This document shows, in pieces, positions 34,650 to 42,698 of a DNA stretch of 52,144 nt. Both the position numbers and the translations under genes were made by a program. Within the stretch, counting starts at the first letter, position 1. Every line of letters starts with the position of its first letter. The stretch comes from Anaerolineales bacterium (GTDB lineage: Bacteria; Chloroflexota; Anaerolineae; Anaerolineales; UBA11858). A model generated the notes under the pieces. The model did no database searches and had not been told where the DNA came from. It saw only the letters and a program-made list of their open reading frames with translations. Where the stretch lies: NCBI GenBank assembly GCA_024763275.1, contig JANTFT010000002.1, forward strand, positions 70,002-122,145, read 5' to 3'.

Positions 34650-36383
34650 CTAGTCAAACTTCATTGTAAGCAACTTTCTTTCCACAGCTGTTGACCAGCC
34701 TGCTTCTTCATTCCGAGACATAATCCCAACAGTATATTTCCGGAATAGTTCCGCTGTGCTCAACAATGGCAACTTGAGTAGCTGGGGGTAGACAATGATC
34801 TTGCCTGGGAAACGGCGCTCTTCTGCTGCCCGGATAGCTTCGGCTGCTGCCTCAAGCCCTCCCACCGCTGCAATGGAGGAATTAATATTTAGCGTACCTT
34901 GCCTGGCTAAATCGCGAACGGTTTCCATGTGTTTGAAGCTCAATCCTGAAGATCCTGAAATTTGCAGATTACCCAAATAAACCAGGGAGATATCTAGCGG
35001 GATACTAATACCAGCCTGAGTTCCTGCAAAAACATTTATCATGCTGTTCGAATGTAATAACGCCGCTGCCTCATCAATGGCCCTTTGCTCGGGCACCAGC
35101 ACAATAACATCGTCTGCCGCGCCAGAACCTGTTTTCTCTTTTATCTGCCGCTGAAAACTGGTTGGAGATAATGCCGGGTTTATTGCATAAAAAGACTTGT
35201 TGAGTTCTTCAGCCAGTTTTTCGTAACGAAGCGCTGCATAATCCAGGCGGGTTTGATTAATGTCAGCGGCTATGATAGTTTGAGGGCCCTCAGGATTGGT
35301 AATGGCATATTGAAGGTGCATCTGCCCCATGGGTCCCGCCGCTCCAATCATGACCGCAATACCACCCTCCAGGAAATTGGTGCGGTTTTGTTCAAGACCA
35401 TACGAAGCAGCAATATCCATCTCCGAATTTCCTAACAGGGACACGAAATCGTAATGAATGCGCTGAGCATCCACGTTGGTAATCCCCTGGACTGGTTGTT
35501 TTCCGACAAGGTTGATCGTTCCTCCTGCAGCCACCTCATTCAATAATGCTTCAATCTGCTCCGGTCTTTGTGGACCCAGGAGGACAATATCATCAAATTT
35601 CCGTCCTCCAGTATACCGATCAGACAAGGAAGCATAGTCGTTTTCGGTTACACTCTCTGAGACTAGAACATTGTTTGCTTGATTCTTTATCTCAGTCTCG
35701 AGAGCTTTAGAAACCCCCGAAAGCAGAATCGTTCCAGGGAGAGATAAGTATTTTGAGAAAGTATAATCAACTGAGCTGCCCGGGTGCCCGATAATCCACA
35801 TCCGGCCCCCGCGCATCGGATGAACTCTTCTAGTGCGGTCATAGCTTGAAAAAACGCTGCCCCATGGTTCTAATAGGCAGGCCTCGCCGTATCCCAGGCT
35901 GTCATCCAGGGGTAGCAAACATTCTCCCCTGTCTGTTTCCAGCAACTCAGGTCCTATTAATTGGTATTGAGACAATCCTCCGGCGATATTGAACCCATAA
36001 GTCATTTTCCTTCCCCCCTTAATGATCTCTGGCAGGATGGCATACCGCTGCCCAACGCTGAACTGGTCCTGTAGCAGATCGCCAACGCGGACGACTGTCA
36101 GGGAAATCTCATGTCCGGGACGAGTAGGCGTCCTGCTCAAGTCAATGCCGGTGAGTTTAGGGTGCCGCCCTCCCTGTTGGATAAGTTTGACATCTGAATA
36201 ACAAATTCCGACAGCATCAATTCTGACCAATATTTGATCTTCTGCGGGGAGTTGCATGGGAACTCGTTCTGGCTTGCCATTTATGCCCAGGTTATCATAG
36301 CCAGCTCCGTAAAGGTTCCATACGAAATACGAGTCTGGCAGGGGAAATATTAGATTGTGTTCAGCTGCGGAAAAAAAAGGCAT
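34650..36383 (-). CDS. zinc-type alcohol dehydrogenase-like protein with two Rossmann domains
   Basis: 577 residues, against about 350 for a normal medium-chain dehydrogenase. Residues about 45-190 form a GroES-like catalytic domain (VRIDAVGICYSDVKLI, RPGHEISLTVV, ACLLEPWGS) with Cys, His and Glu at metal-binding places. Two nucleotide-binding-like domains follow: about 193-310 (WIIGHPGSSVDYTFSKYL, then FDDIVLLG and GGTINLVGKQ) and about 345-520 (AVMIGAAGPMGQMHLQYA, then ADDVIVLVPEQ and NVFAGTQAG). Only the second has a good Gly-rich loop. Likely a polyol- or sugar-phosphate dehydrogenase such as the SorE group; the substrate is unknown. Last gene of the operon. Confidence 0.75.
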   Translation of the reverse strand: MPFFSAAEHNLIFPLPDSYFVWNLYGAGYDNLGINGKPERVPMQLPAEDQILVRIDAVGICYSDVKLIQQGGRHPKLTGIDLSRTPTRPGHEISLTVVRVGDLLQDQFSVGQRYAILPEIIKGGRKMTYGFNIAGGLSQYQLIGPELLETDRGECLLPLDDSLGYGEACLLEPWGSVFSSYDRTRRVHPMRGGRMWIIGHPGSSVDYTFSKYLSLPGTILLSGVSKALETEIKNQANNVLVSESVTENDYASLSDRYTGGRKFDDIVLLGPQRPEQIEALLNEVAAGGTINLVGKQPVQGITNVDAQRIHYDFVSLLGNSEMDIAASYGLEQNRTNFLEGGIAVMIGAAGPMGQMHLQYAITNPEGPQTIIAADINQTRLDYAALRYEKLAEELNKSFYAINPALSPTSFQRQIKEKTGSGAADDVIVLVPEQRAIDEAAALLHSNSMINVFAGTQAGISIPLDISLVYLGNLQISGSSGLSFKHMETVRDLARQGTLNINSSIAAVGGLEAAAEAIRAAEERRFPGKIIVYPQLLKLPLLSTAELFRKYTVGIMSRNEEAGWSTAVERKLLTMKFD

Positions 36384-36430
36384 ATCTACTCGCCCAAACG
36401 AAGATTCGGATACATCTGAAGAATGGATTT

Positions 36431-36469
36431 AGTATAAGAATATGATAACCCCCTACCAGATTACTGGTA
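36431..36469 (-). promoter_or_regulatory. internal promoter with palindromic operator before the dehydrogenase gene
   Basis: TATACT (36436-36431) would start transcription near 36424, 40 nt before the ATG. The perfect inverted repeat TACCAG-ATTA-CTGGTA (36454-36469) occupies the -35 position. The rest of the 240-nt gap 36384-36623 shows no gene. The operator differs from the SorC sites, so another regulator would be involved. Confidence 0.45.
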
Positions 36470-36623
36470 AAGCCCACTTTGGGTGTAACAACCAACTGTT
36501 ATAGGTAGAGATCGTCTATCGCACTGGAAGGGAATAAATAAAGATCTTTCCCATTCGCTCTAATCATACCTTAAGGAACCACTTGTTCAAGCGGCCTTGC
36601 CTGTTCTCAATTCGTTTTTGTAA

Positions 36624-37301
36624 TCACCTGCTAGCCAACAATGTAATCTCGCTCCAGTGATTAGCCATCTCCAATGCCATAACAGCCTCAGAAATAGATT
36701 CTCCCTGTGACAACGCCCCAATTCCTGGTACTACTAACAACCTGGCTTGTTCCGCTCCCTGGTGTATGCTGGACACTGTTGCCTGGCATAATTTGATCCC
36801 ACCAATCAGTTCGGCCCCCTCTGAGAACATTTCATCTTGAGGAAGCTCCTTTTTACTTGTCAACGCCATAAGAGCAGCCGGAAGACCCAAAACGACAGCT
36901 TTTATATTTGAATTTCCCCGGAAAATTTCTAAATGCCAGTTCCAGTGATTTGGCAGCTGATTTTCGTCGGCCAGGCCGTCTGTACTCGGTAAACTTAATA
37001 TCAAATCCTGTCCAGCAAGCTTGTTGAACCAGCTGTCTCTCTTTGTGACCAGATATATATTGTCTTGAATCTGAATGCTTGCTTCGCTTAACCTGGCAGG
37101 GAATAACCCAAGATTTGCGGCAGCTTGCAGGACAGACACCACCTCCTGGCGAGCCTCTTGAGAGACTAATGCGTCTCGAACGTCACGGTTAAGTCTGACG
37201 CCAGTACGATGCGCCGGTGTTTTCTTTCCTAACAAATATTGATATGTTGCTCGCAAACGATCAGCTGCACTACCAGGCGGGCCGGGCGTTTTCGGAGGCA
37301 T
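36624..37301 (-). CDS. class II aldolase/adducin-like protein without metal ligands
   Basis: 225 residues with the general order of a class II aldolase: an N-terminal helical part, LGLFPARLSEASIQIQDNIYLVTKRD, NIKAVVLGLPAALMALT and a C-terminal LLVVPGIGALSQGESISEAVMALEMAN. In active members the second region contains a His-x-His zinc pair and the last one begins with a His; here both sites are replaced (VLGLPAA, PGIGAL). It is therefore probably non-catalytic or uses another mechanism. It sits between a dehydrogenase-like and a COG4091 gene and could be a regulatory or ligand-binding subunit. Start ATG 37301 has a weak ribosome-binding site. Confidence 0.55.
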   Translation of the reverse strand: MPPKTPGPPGSAADRLRATYQYLLGKKTPAHRTGVRLNRDVRDALVSQEARQEVVSVLQAAANLGLFPARLSEASIQIQDNIYLVTKRDSWFNKLAGQDLILSLPSTDGLADENQLPNHWNWHLEIFRGNSNIKAVVLGLPAALMALTSKKELPQDEMFSEGAELIGGIKLCQATVSSIHQGAEQARLLVVPGIGALSQGESISEAVMALEMANHWSEITLLASR

Positions 37302-37318
37302 AATTAATAATCGCTTTT

Positions 37319-38620
37319 CTAACGGGAAACAAGCATCTCGTCTTGTTTTCGACGCAGTTCGCAGATCAGCTGTGAATTATCAAGTTCCACATCACCATAG
37401 GTGATTACTGTGCCCATCTGAATGTCTCTCTTTAGCGTTGCGCCAACGGCAAGTCCCAGTGGAAGAAGCTGCTCTTCTTTCGCAACAGAGGCTTTCTCTA
37501 TCATGCCGTAAACTGTATAACCCCCTAAGAAATCAATCTTCTCACCCATCTTTAAGTCCCGCTTCGCTATAGTGATTGTTTCCGCTGTCGGCGGCTGCAA
37601 ACAAACCAGGGTAGACAGGCCGTTCAGCACTGCATTGGCTATTGAAATTGGAGTCTCCAGGTTGGCAAGGTGATACGGTCGGTAAAGACACCAGTAGCCA
37701 TTATGTCCACTGAGACCAAGATAATTCAAATCCCGGATGATCTTTTCGCGATCGGTTGTGATAATCACAAATACCCCGGGGGCTGGACCAACCGCATAAT
37801 CCACCACCTTGCTTCTATTTAATATCCCACCAGCTTCTTTAGGAGAAAAAACCTTGGGCAAATCCTGAACGGCGACCTTGGGACCATGAGCACCCCGAAC
37901 CTCTGGCTCAAACCCGATTGCATTCGCAATTGAGGTCATTTCGACCATGGTTTTGGTGCCATCCTCAAAGGAAGCCAGCATCTTTGGGCTCATTTGCTTC
38001 TTGATTGCTTTTTCTGCCACGCTGTCTGGATTTGAGGCCCGGTTTAGCGGATTATTCTTACCTTTACCCACTGCAACAATATCAAAACCAAGCACCTCTG
38101 CAAAATCATAGATCTCTTTGATCGCGCCTGGTTCATCACCAGCAGTCAAGGTGTAAACCACCCCGGCTTCTTTGGCTTTCATCCCCAGGTAGTAGCCGAT
38201 TGTAGCATCCGCTTCAACATTCATGTTAACGACATGCTTGCCTGACGCAATAGCCCTCTCACAGACCTGTGCTCCTACCTCGGGAATCCCCGTAGACTCA
38301 ACAATGATATCCAGATTGGAGATATTCAGCAATTCTTCCGTTGAGCCTAAAGCTGCCCGTAATCCGCTGGAAATAGCTTCTTCAGCCTCAGAGGCATCTT
38401 TTACATCTTTGACTATGCTTTTATCAACCTCTGCTTCTAAGAAGGCGGCGTGTGACCTTCCGGGTAATACATCCGTAACTGCAACGGCTTTCATGCCTTC
38501 CATCAATTCCATTTGGCCGATCAAACCAGTTCCCATTTGGCCCGCACCAACCAAACCAACCCGAATAGGATGTCCTTTGTCGGTTTCGTACTCTATTAAT
38601 CGTTCTCGTAGTGTCTTCAT
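37319..38620 (-). CDS. homoserine-dehydrogenase-like oxidoreductase with SAF domain (COG4091 type)
   Basis: 433 residues. The N-terminal NAD(P)-binding fold shows IRVGLVGAGQMGTGLIGQM; the central part has IIVESTGIPEVGAQ, GKHVVNMNVEADATIG and TAGDEPGAIKEI. A SAF domain closes the protein from about residue 345 (ITIAKRDLKMGEKIDF ... GATLKRDIQMGTVITYGDV). COG4091 proteins are often called predicted homoserine dehydrogenases but recur in polyol and sugar clusters, so a role in the pathway served by the glucitol-type PTS is more likely. The substrate is unknown. 17 nt after the EIIA gene. Confidence 0.75.
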   Translation of the reverse strand: MKTLRERLIEYETDKGHPIRVGLVGAGQMGTGLIGQMELMEGMKAVAVTDVLPGRSHAAFLEAEVDKSIVKDVKDASEAEEAISSGLRAALGSTEELLNISNLDIIVESTGIPEVGAQVCERAIASGKHVVNMNVEADATIGYYLGMKAKEAGVVYTLTAGDEPGAIKEIYDFAEVLGFDIVAVGKGKNNPLNRASNPDSVAEKAIKKQMSPKMLASFEDGTKTMVEMTSIANAIGFEPEVRGAHGPKVAVQDLPKVFSPKEAGGILNRSKVVDYAVGPAPGVFVIITTDREKIIRDLNYLGLSGHNGYWCLYRPYHLANLETPISIANAVLNGLSTLVCLQPPTAETITIAKRDLKMGEKIDFLGGYTVYGMIEKASVAKEEQLLPLGLAVGATLKRDIQMGTVITYGDVELDNSQLICELRRKQDEMLVSR

Positions 38621-38637
38621 TGCCTCTCTATCCTATT

Positions 38638-39003
38638 CTAGTCACCTTCTTCTATCCGTATCACCAAACCCGGTTCAATAGCCGGTAGCGGTTTGGCTTC
38701 TACACAGACATCTCCAGGCATTTCAGGCTCAGATTCGCCGTTGAATTTCAATATCAGATGCCCCAGCTTTGCCAAATTCTCATTCGCAACTTCTCCAACG
38801 GCCAATACTGAAAACCCTGAGTCCCCTAACCAGACAACATCGCCAACCTGTAATGTTCCACTCAGCTCTTTTCCATCGTGGATAACAGAAAACTCAGCCA
38901 GCTCCTCTGGAGCTGTGTCTCCGAAAAGCACCAGGATGTTGTGATCAATGAACTCAGAAACATACGGCCCTATTGCCGTAATCTTTGCTTGATATTTAGA
39001 CAT
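38638..39003 (-). CDS. srlB: PTS glucitol/sorbitol-family EIIA
   Basis: 121-residue cytosolic subunit with the phosphorylated His42 in FSVIHDGKELSGTL, aligned with His43 of E. coli SrlB (GutB). LAKLGHLILKFNGESEPEMPG matches the conserved core. It takes phosphate from HPr, presumably the variant HPr of the same operon, and passes it to the separate EIIB at 39019. 15 nt after EIIB. Confidence 0.9.
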   Translation of the reverse strand: MSKYQAKITAIGPYVSEFIDHNILVLFGDTAPEELAEFSVIHDGKELSGTLQVGDVVWLGDSGFSVLAVGEVANENLAKLGHLILKFNGESEPEMPGDVCVEAKPLPAIEPGLVIRIEEGD

Positions 39004-39018
39004 TGAATTGATCCAAAA

Positions 39019-39402
39019 TCAGTCTTCTAGCAATTCTATCTGATCAAGGCCTACTGCGGACACAAAGAGATCCTCCTTGATAAAGCGGAATAATGGGCCA
39101 GATGGTTTCGTAGCATAAATGTCAATAGTAAGAACACCTTTCATGGGATAAACGCCCACCCGGGCCGTACCGCCACAGTCGATAACCGCCACTGCGATCT
39201 CATCAAAACCTGCTTTGGATCTAAATCCATCAAAGGGGGTGCCCCCGGTCAGGTCAGCAATACGCTGAGCAACTGGATGAATGCCGCCACCTGTAACGCT
39301 GTAAATTAAATCCTTTCCGGGTTTGGGAGCAATAATCAATGGACCACCCCAACCGCGTTTTCCAGCACTAACTTTCACCCGTTTATATTGTTTTTCAGAC
39401 AT
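39019..39402 (-). CDS. PTS glucitol-family EIIB domain as a separate protein
   Basis: 127 residues matching the N-terminal IIB domain of SrlE (GutE): RGWGGPLIIAPKPGKDL, IADLTGGTPFDGF, and the phosphocysteine Cys76 in VAVIDCGGTARVGVYP. In E. coli this domain is fused upstream of the membrane part. Here it is a stand-alone protein encoded after the membrane part. GGGAGA 6 nt upstream supports the ATG. Confidence 0.9.
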   Translation of the reverse strand: MSEKQYKRVKVSAGKRGWGGPLIIAPKPGKDLIYSVTGGGIHPVAQRIADLTGGTPFDGFRSKAGFDEIAVAVIDCGGTARVGVYPMKGVLTIDIYATKPSGPLFRFIKEDLFVSAVGLDQIELLED

Positions 39403-39494
39403 GTCTATTCTCCCTGTTCATTCAAGGTAAATAATGGGAGATGCCAGAAAAAACTGTCTCTTCCCTGGCATCTCGTTCAATTAACGTTCAAACA

Positions 39495-40031
39495 TTAATC
39501 ATAGGGCAGCAGCGGCATAAACAAGAATGCAATTAATACTGCGACCGGACCAGTGATCAAGCGTGAGAACAACACTGCCGGAACACCAACCTCAACTGTT
39601 TCGGGTTCAGCTTCACCAAGTGCCAGACCAACAGGGATGAAGTCACATCCAACCTGCGGGTTGATGGCAAAAAGTGCGGGTAAAGCGAACTTGGCAGGAA
39701 TATCACCGTTGGCGATCAGGGTGCTTCCCAGCAGGGTACCGATAATCTGGGCAATCACTGCGCCGGGGCCCAACAGCGGGGATAGCACTGGCAAAGCAAT
39801 GATCACAGACAACACCAGCAACCCCAGCAGGCTTCCAGCGAGGGGAGCAAGCAAATTCGCAATCCAGTCACCAACTCCAGTTTTAATGATGATGCCTATT
39901 ACCAGAGCGATGAAAGCCATAAACGGCAGAATATTAACAATTACCTGATCGATTGCCTCGCGGCCAGCCTGATACAAAGCTCCAACCACGCCACCGACGC
40001 CACGACCGATTTTAACTAGGAATTCATTCAT
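39495..40031 (-). CDS. PTS glucitol-family membrane component (SrlE C-terminal half)
   Basis: 178 residues from ATG 40031, chosen for GGAG 8 nt upstream; an earlier start at 40070 would run into EIIC. It corresponds to the membrane C-terminal half of Srl[62 protein letters not shown]. About four hydrophobic segments. It forms the permease together with the EIIC at 40046. Separation from EIIB and the swapped gene order (membrane part first) are unusual. Confidence 0.88.
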   Translation of the reverse strand: MNEFLVKIGRGVGGVVGALYQAGREAIDQVIVNILPFMAFIALVIGIIIKTGVGDWIANLLAPLAGSLLGLLVLSVIIALPVLSPLLGPGAVIAQIIGTLLGSTLIANGDIPAKFALPALFAINPQVGCDFIPVGLALGEAEPETVEVGVPAVLFSRLITGPVAVLIAFLFMPLLPYD

Positions 40032-40045
40032 TTTTGATCTCCTCT

Positions 40046-40582
40046 TTATTTGGCTTCTCGGCGGGACCACATGATCGCAGTAATGCGCTCAGTGACAATT
40101 CCGCGAATGAAGATGACAATCAAACCAACAAGCAGGTACCAAACTGCAAGCGGCACAACTGACAAACCGAGAGTTTCAATTCCCGTAGCAATGCCCAACC
40201 AGACAAATAATTCTCCCGGGTTGATATGGGGGAAAATGCCCAGGGGGGGATGTACATAAGAAACCGCGGAGTCATAAAATGCTGGTTTATATTTTTCCGG
40301 CAGGAAACGGCCCATAGTGTAAGCCATGGGGTTGGTCAGGAAAAATACAGCCAGGAAGGGGAGAAGAATATAGCGAATCGGGTAGTAGATAATCCCGTCG
40401 CGGGCTGCCCATTCACCGACTTTATCAATTCTTTCTGGACCAATCAGGGCTACAAGGGCATTCACTCCTGTCAACAGGACGATCAACAGGGGTATGATAC
40501 CTCCCACGAGGGAGAGGAATACATCGCCGCCTGTTTTGAACAGCCCTATGAACCATTCAGCTGCTACAACTAATGCATCCAT
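40046..40582 (-). CDS. srlA: PTS glucitol/sorbitol-family EIIC
   Basis: 178-residue membrane protein matching SrlA (GutA): [40 protein letters not shown], the [21 protein letters not shown] region (key part [16 protein letters not shown]), [17 protein letters not shown] with conserved His, and [18 protein letters not shown] precedes the ATG. About 84 nt further upstream is an orphan ribosome-binding element. True sugar specificity may be sorbitol or another hexitol or pentitol. Confidence 0.92.
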   Translation of the reverse strand: MDALVVAAEWFIGLFKTGGDVFLSLVGGIIPLLIVLLTGVNALVALIGPERIDKVGEWAARDGIIYYPIRYILLPFLAVFFLTNPMAYTMGRFLPEKYKPAFYDSAVSYVHPPLGIFPHINPGELFVWLGIATGIETLGLSVVPLAVWYLLVGLIVIFIRGIVTERITAIMWSRREAK

Positions 40583-40660
40583 TTCAATCTCCTTATTAGA
40601 TATATTAAAACAATACAGGTTCTATATCCTTATTGGGGTATAGTATTTGGGCTCCTAGTT

Positions 40661-40675
40661 TATCACCTCCTTTTC
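40661..40675 (-). promoter_or_regulatory. orphan Shine-Dalgarno element before glucitol EIIC
   Basis: AAAAGGAGGTGATAA overlaps the end of a 9-codon frame (MDRLEKKRR, TGA) just after gutM and has no start codon within reach. The EIIC ATG is 84 nt downstream and has its own AAGGAG. The layout copies that before the GAT-family EIIC at 27779, and both leaders also contain TGTATT followed by a T-rich run. Confidence 0.55.
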
Positions 40676-40714
40676 TTCTCCCAATCTGTCCATTCCGTTA
40701 TTAGGGGACTCTTT

Positions 40715-41143
40715 CTATGTGGGAGGATTAGTGCTCTTTTCACTGGTTTTACCTTCCTGAGCTTCAAGCAAGTCATTCGCTGCCTGCTGGAAGGCAAGCC
40801 GCAGTTTTTTGGAAATCGGAAGGGGGTTGTCCTCGTCTAGAACCTGTTCAATAGTCAAACCAACTAGATCCGCAACAGGCCTTAAGTTGGAAAAAGTTGT
40901 CCACCCGGACATCTTTTCAGCATGGATGATCCGGTTGTCTTTATCTACAGTCAAAACACCATAAGTACGCCCTTTGTATTTATTACCGCTCATCCCTACT
41001 GCGGTTAATCCGTCCTGGCGAATGATTTTTAATCTTGCTGTGTATTTTCTCATTTGAAAAAAAGTCAATCCAAACTGCAGAAGCCACATCACAACCAACA
41101 ATACAAAGATCACTCCAAGATTTTCACCGATCACATCAAACAT
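40715..41143 (-). CDS. GutM-like glucitol operon activator
   Basis: 142 residues with one N-terminal membrane segment (about 8-28) and FGLTFFQMRKYTARLKII, GNKYKGRTYGVLTVDKDNRI and GWTTFSNLRPVADLVGLT, matching GutM/SrlM. In E. coli GutM is an activator of the glucitol operon whose mechanism is little known. The stop/start of the HPr variant and this gene overlap by 1 nt. Its place next to PTS genes supports the assignment. Confidence 0.85.
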   Translation of the reverse strand: MFDVIGENLGVIFVLLVVMWLLQFGLTFFQMRKYTARLKIIRQDGLTAVGMSGNKYKGRTYGVLTVDKDNRIIHAEKMSGWTTFSNLRPVADLVGLTIEQVLDEDNPLPISKKLRLAFQQAANDLLEAQEGKTSEKSTNPPT

Positions 41144-41418
41144 TACTCTTCTCCAAAATTATTTTTAACTAATTCTTCCAGAGCTGATAAAAGACTGTCT
41201 GCTTGGTTCCCGGTAGTCTCGATTTCTATCTGGTGGCCGTTCAATACCGCCAACAACAAGAGATTCAGGGGGCTGGCCCCGTTTACTGGTCCTTTTCCAG
41301 TTGTGATATTCTTTACCTGAACTTCAGCATCAAATTCGTTGACCTTCTTTACAAATAGGGATAATGGTCTAGCATGAAGTCCGGCTTCGTGATTTATTGT
41401 GAGCGTGGCTTTTGGCAT
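41143..41418 (-). CDS. HPr-like phosphocarrier, variant lacking the Ser46 motif
   Basis: 91 residues. The active His15 is intact in EAGLHARPLSLFV, so it can probably carry phosphate. The regulatory region NAKSILGVLTLG of normal HPr is replaced by VNGASPLNLLLLAV, with no Ser-Ile-Leu-Gly site. It would therefore escape HPr-kinase control. It sits between the SorC regulator (15 nt) and gutM, consistent with a carrier dedicated to the glucitol-type EIIA. Confidence 0.88.
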   Translation of the reverse strand: MPKATLTINHEAGLHARPLSLFVKKVNEFDAEVQVKNITTGKGPVNGASPLNLLLLAVLNGHQIEIETTGNQADSLLSALEELVKNNFGEE

Positions 41419-41433
41419 ATTAACTGCTTCCCT

Positions 41434-42393
41434 TTACGAGATATTTTCCAGGATCTTTTCTGCGGCTCTGTCGTCAGTGATTAAAGTATTTATCAGTCCC
41501 CCTCTCAGCGCTCCAAGAATCGCTTCAACTTTTTCATAACCGCCGGCTACTCCTATCACCTCCGCTGGATTGTACTTAATTTGGTCTAAAGTAATTCCTA
41601 CAACCCGTTTATTGAATTCAATCTCGCCATATTCTCCATCTTGATTAAAAAACAAAGCACAGATGTCTCCAACTGCGCCTGTTTGTTCGTTGATCCTGTT
41701 TAGTTCATCGGCACCGAGATATCCTGCTCGAACAAGACCTGATCGGGCAGGGTTGGAACTACCAATTCCAGCTAGAATGTAATCTGCCTGTGCCCCTTTG
41801 GCGATCACTTCTTGAATGTTCCGTTCCTTAAGCAAACCATCCCTGGTGTTCTTATCCTGGACTATCACCGGTGAATTGAGTGTGTAATACTTTCCACCAA
41901 AATTAACAGCAATCAGGCGCGCTACTTCTGGACCATCAATTGCCGGATCCCCATAACCAATCGATCCGATGACCTGAACTACCTGGAAATCAGCTAATTT
42001 CTTAGGGCGAAATGCCTGGGCAACTTCATATACGGCTGTTCCCCAGGAAATTCCCAGTGTGCTACCATCAGCAAGCTTTTCACTAAGGTAATTGGCCCCC
42101 AATCGACCTATTGAACGCAACATTTGATTAGGTGTCTGGTTCCCTGTTTTCGAGACCAGCGCCTTTTGCAATTGAAATCGCTCACAAATCCGCTTTTCTA
42201 ATTCAAGCACTCTTTCAAGCGGAAAATGAATGTTCACCTCAACCATCCCGTTCTCTCGTGCCTCAGTTAGAAGACGTGACACTTTTGAACGTGAGAATTT
42301 CAATTTCTTGGCAATTTCGGCCTGGCTGATTGCCCGGACATAATACATCTCGGCTACTGTGGCTAATAATTCCAACCGCTCGTAATTGTCCAT
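41434..42393 (-). CDS. SorC-family transcriptional regulator of the glucitol-type operon
   Basis: 319 residues from ATG 42393, which begins like the first SorC protein (MDNYERLELLATVAEMYYVR). A longer frame to 42486 would run through the promoter and operator. HTH: AEIAKKLKFSRSKVSRLL. Sugar-binding part: GISWGTAVYEVAQAF, VIGSIGYGDPAIDGPE, AGIGSSNPARSGLV. First gene of the operon, so it is probably autoregulated. Glucitol operons in enterobacteria use a DeoR-type repressor (SrlR), so the SorC type is a regulator swap or lineage trait. Confidence 0.9.
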   Translation of the reverse strand: MDNYERLELLATVAEMYYVRAISQAEIAKKLKFSRSKVSRLLTEARENGMVEVNIHFPLERVLELEKRICERFQLQKALVSKTGNQTPNQMLRSIGRLGANYLSEKLADGSTLGISWGTAVYEVAQAFRPKKLADFQVVQVIGSIGYGDPAIDGPEVARLIAVNFGGKYYTLNSPVIVQDKNTRDGLLKERNIQEVIAKGAQADYILAGIGSSNPARSGLVRAGYLGADELNRINEQTGAVGDICALFFNQDGEYGEIEFNKRVVGITLDQIKYNPAEVIGVAGGYEKVEAILGALRGGLINTLITDDRAAEKILENIS

Positions 42394-42438
42394 GGACTTT
42401 TCCAGAGGAATCAATTGAAAACGTCTAGACCTAACAAA

Positions 42439-42484
42439 ATAATACACCGTAATGAAATAAATTGCAAGTATTTCACATATGTGC
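42439..42484 (-). promoter_or_regulatory. promoter and single SorC operator of the glucitol-type operon
   Basis: TTGCAA (42467-42462), a 17-bp spacer and TATTAT (42444-42439) form a moderate promoter starting near 42432. The palindrome TCACATATGTGC (42473-42484) lies just upstream of the -35, centred near -47, an activator-like position. It differs from the main-locus operator TCACATATGTGA (28938) by one base. Confidence 0.65.
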
Positions 42485-42698
42485 ACGTGGCATTTTAATT
42501 ACATTTTATCCAACACCTTTAGGTACTCAGTGTTACGGATTTCTTTTTTGGCACCATATTTGCGAAGGGCAGGGCAACCTGCCGTTGTGGAGTGGTGTGG
42601 TTCAGGAAGATCAAAATGCCTGGACCAAGAATTTTACTTTCCCGAGGATTCGTGAGGTGCCTTAATTTGGTGCCGCTACCTGGAACAGAAACAGCTTC

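Larger units (their letters stand above)
34525..42698. other. putative inserted segment with glucitol-type PTS operon
   Basis: About 8.2 kb between the two copies of the lpdA 3' end. It holds one minus-strand operon: SorC regulator, HPr variant, GutM, EIIC, split EIIB, EIIA, SAF oxidoreductase, aldolase-like protein and dehydrogenase. Hand counts on single 60-base lines gave 37% (36901), 45% (38101), 35% (41041) and 53% G+C (41701) inside, against 50% (33301), 60% (43501) and 62% (14701) outside. The lower G+C and the repeats suggest acquisition. No integrase or transposase is seen, so the mechanism is unknown. Confidence 0.6.

Noticed and set aside
34525-42698. Integrase, transposase or tRNA attachment site for the inserted segment
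   Set aside because: I looked on both strands and found none, so I do not call a defined mobile element.
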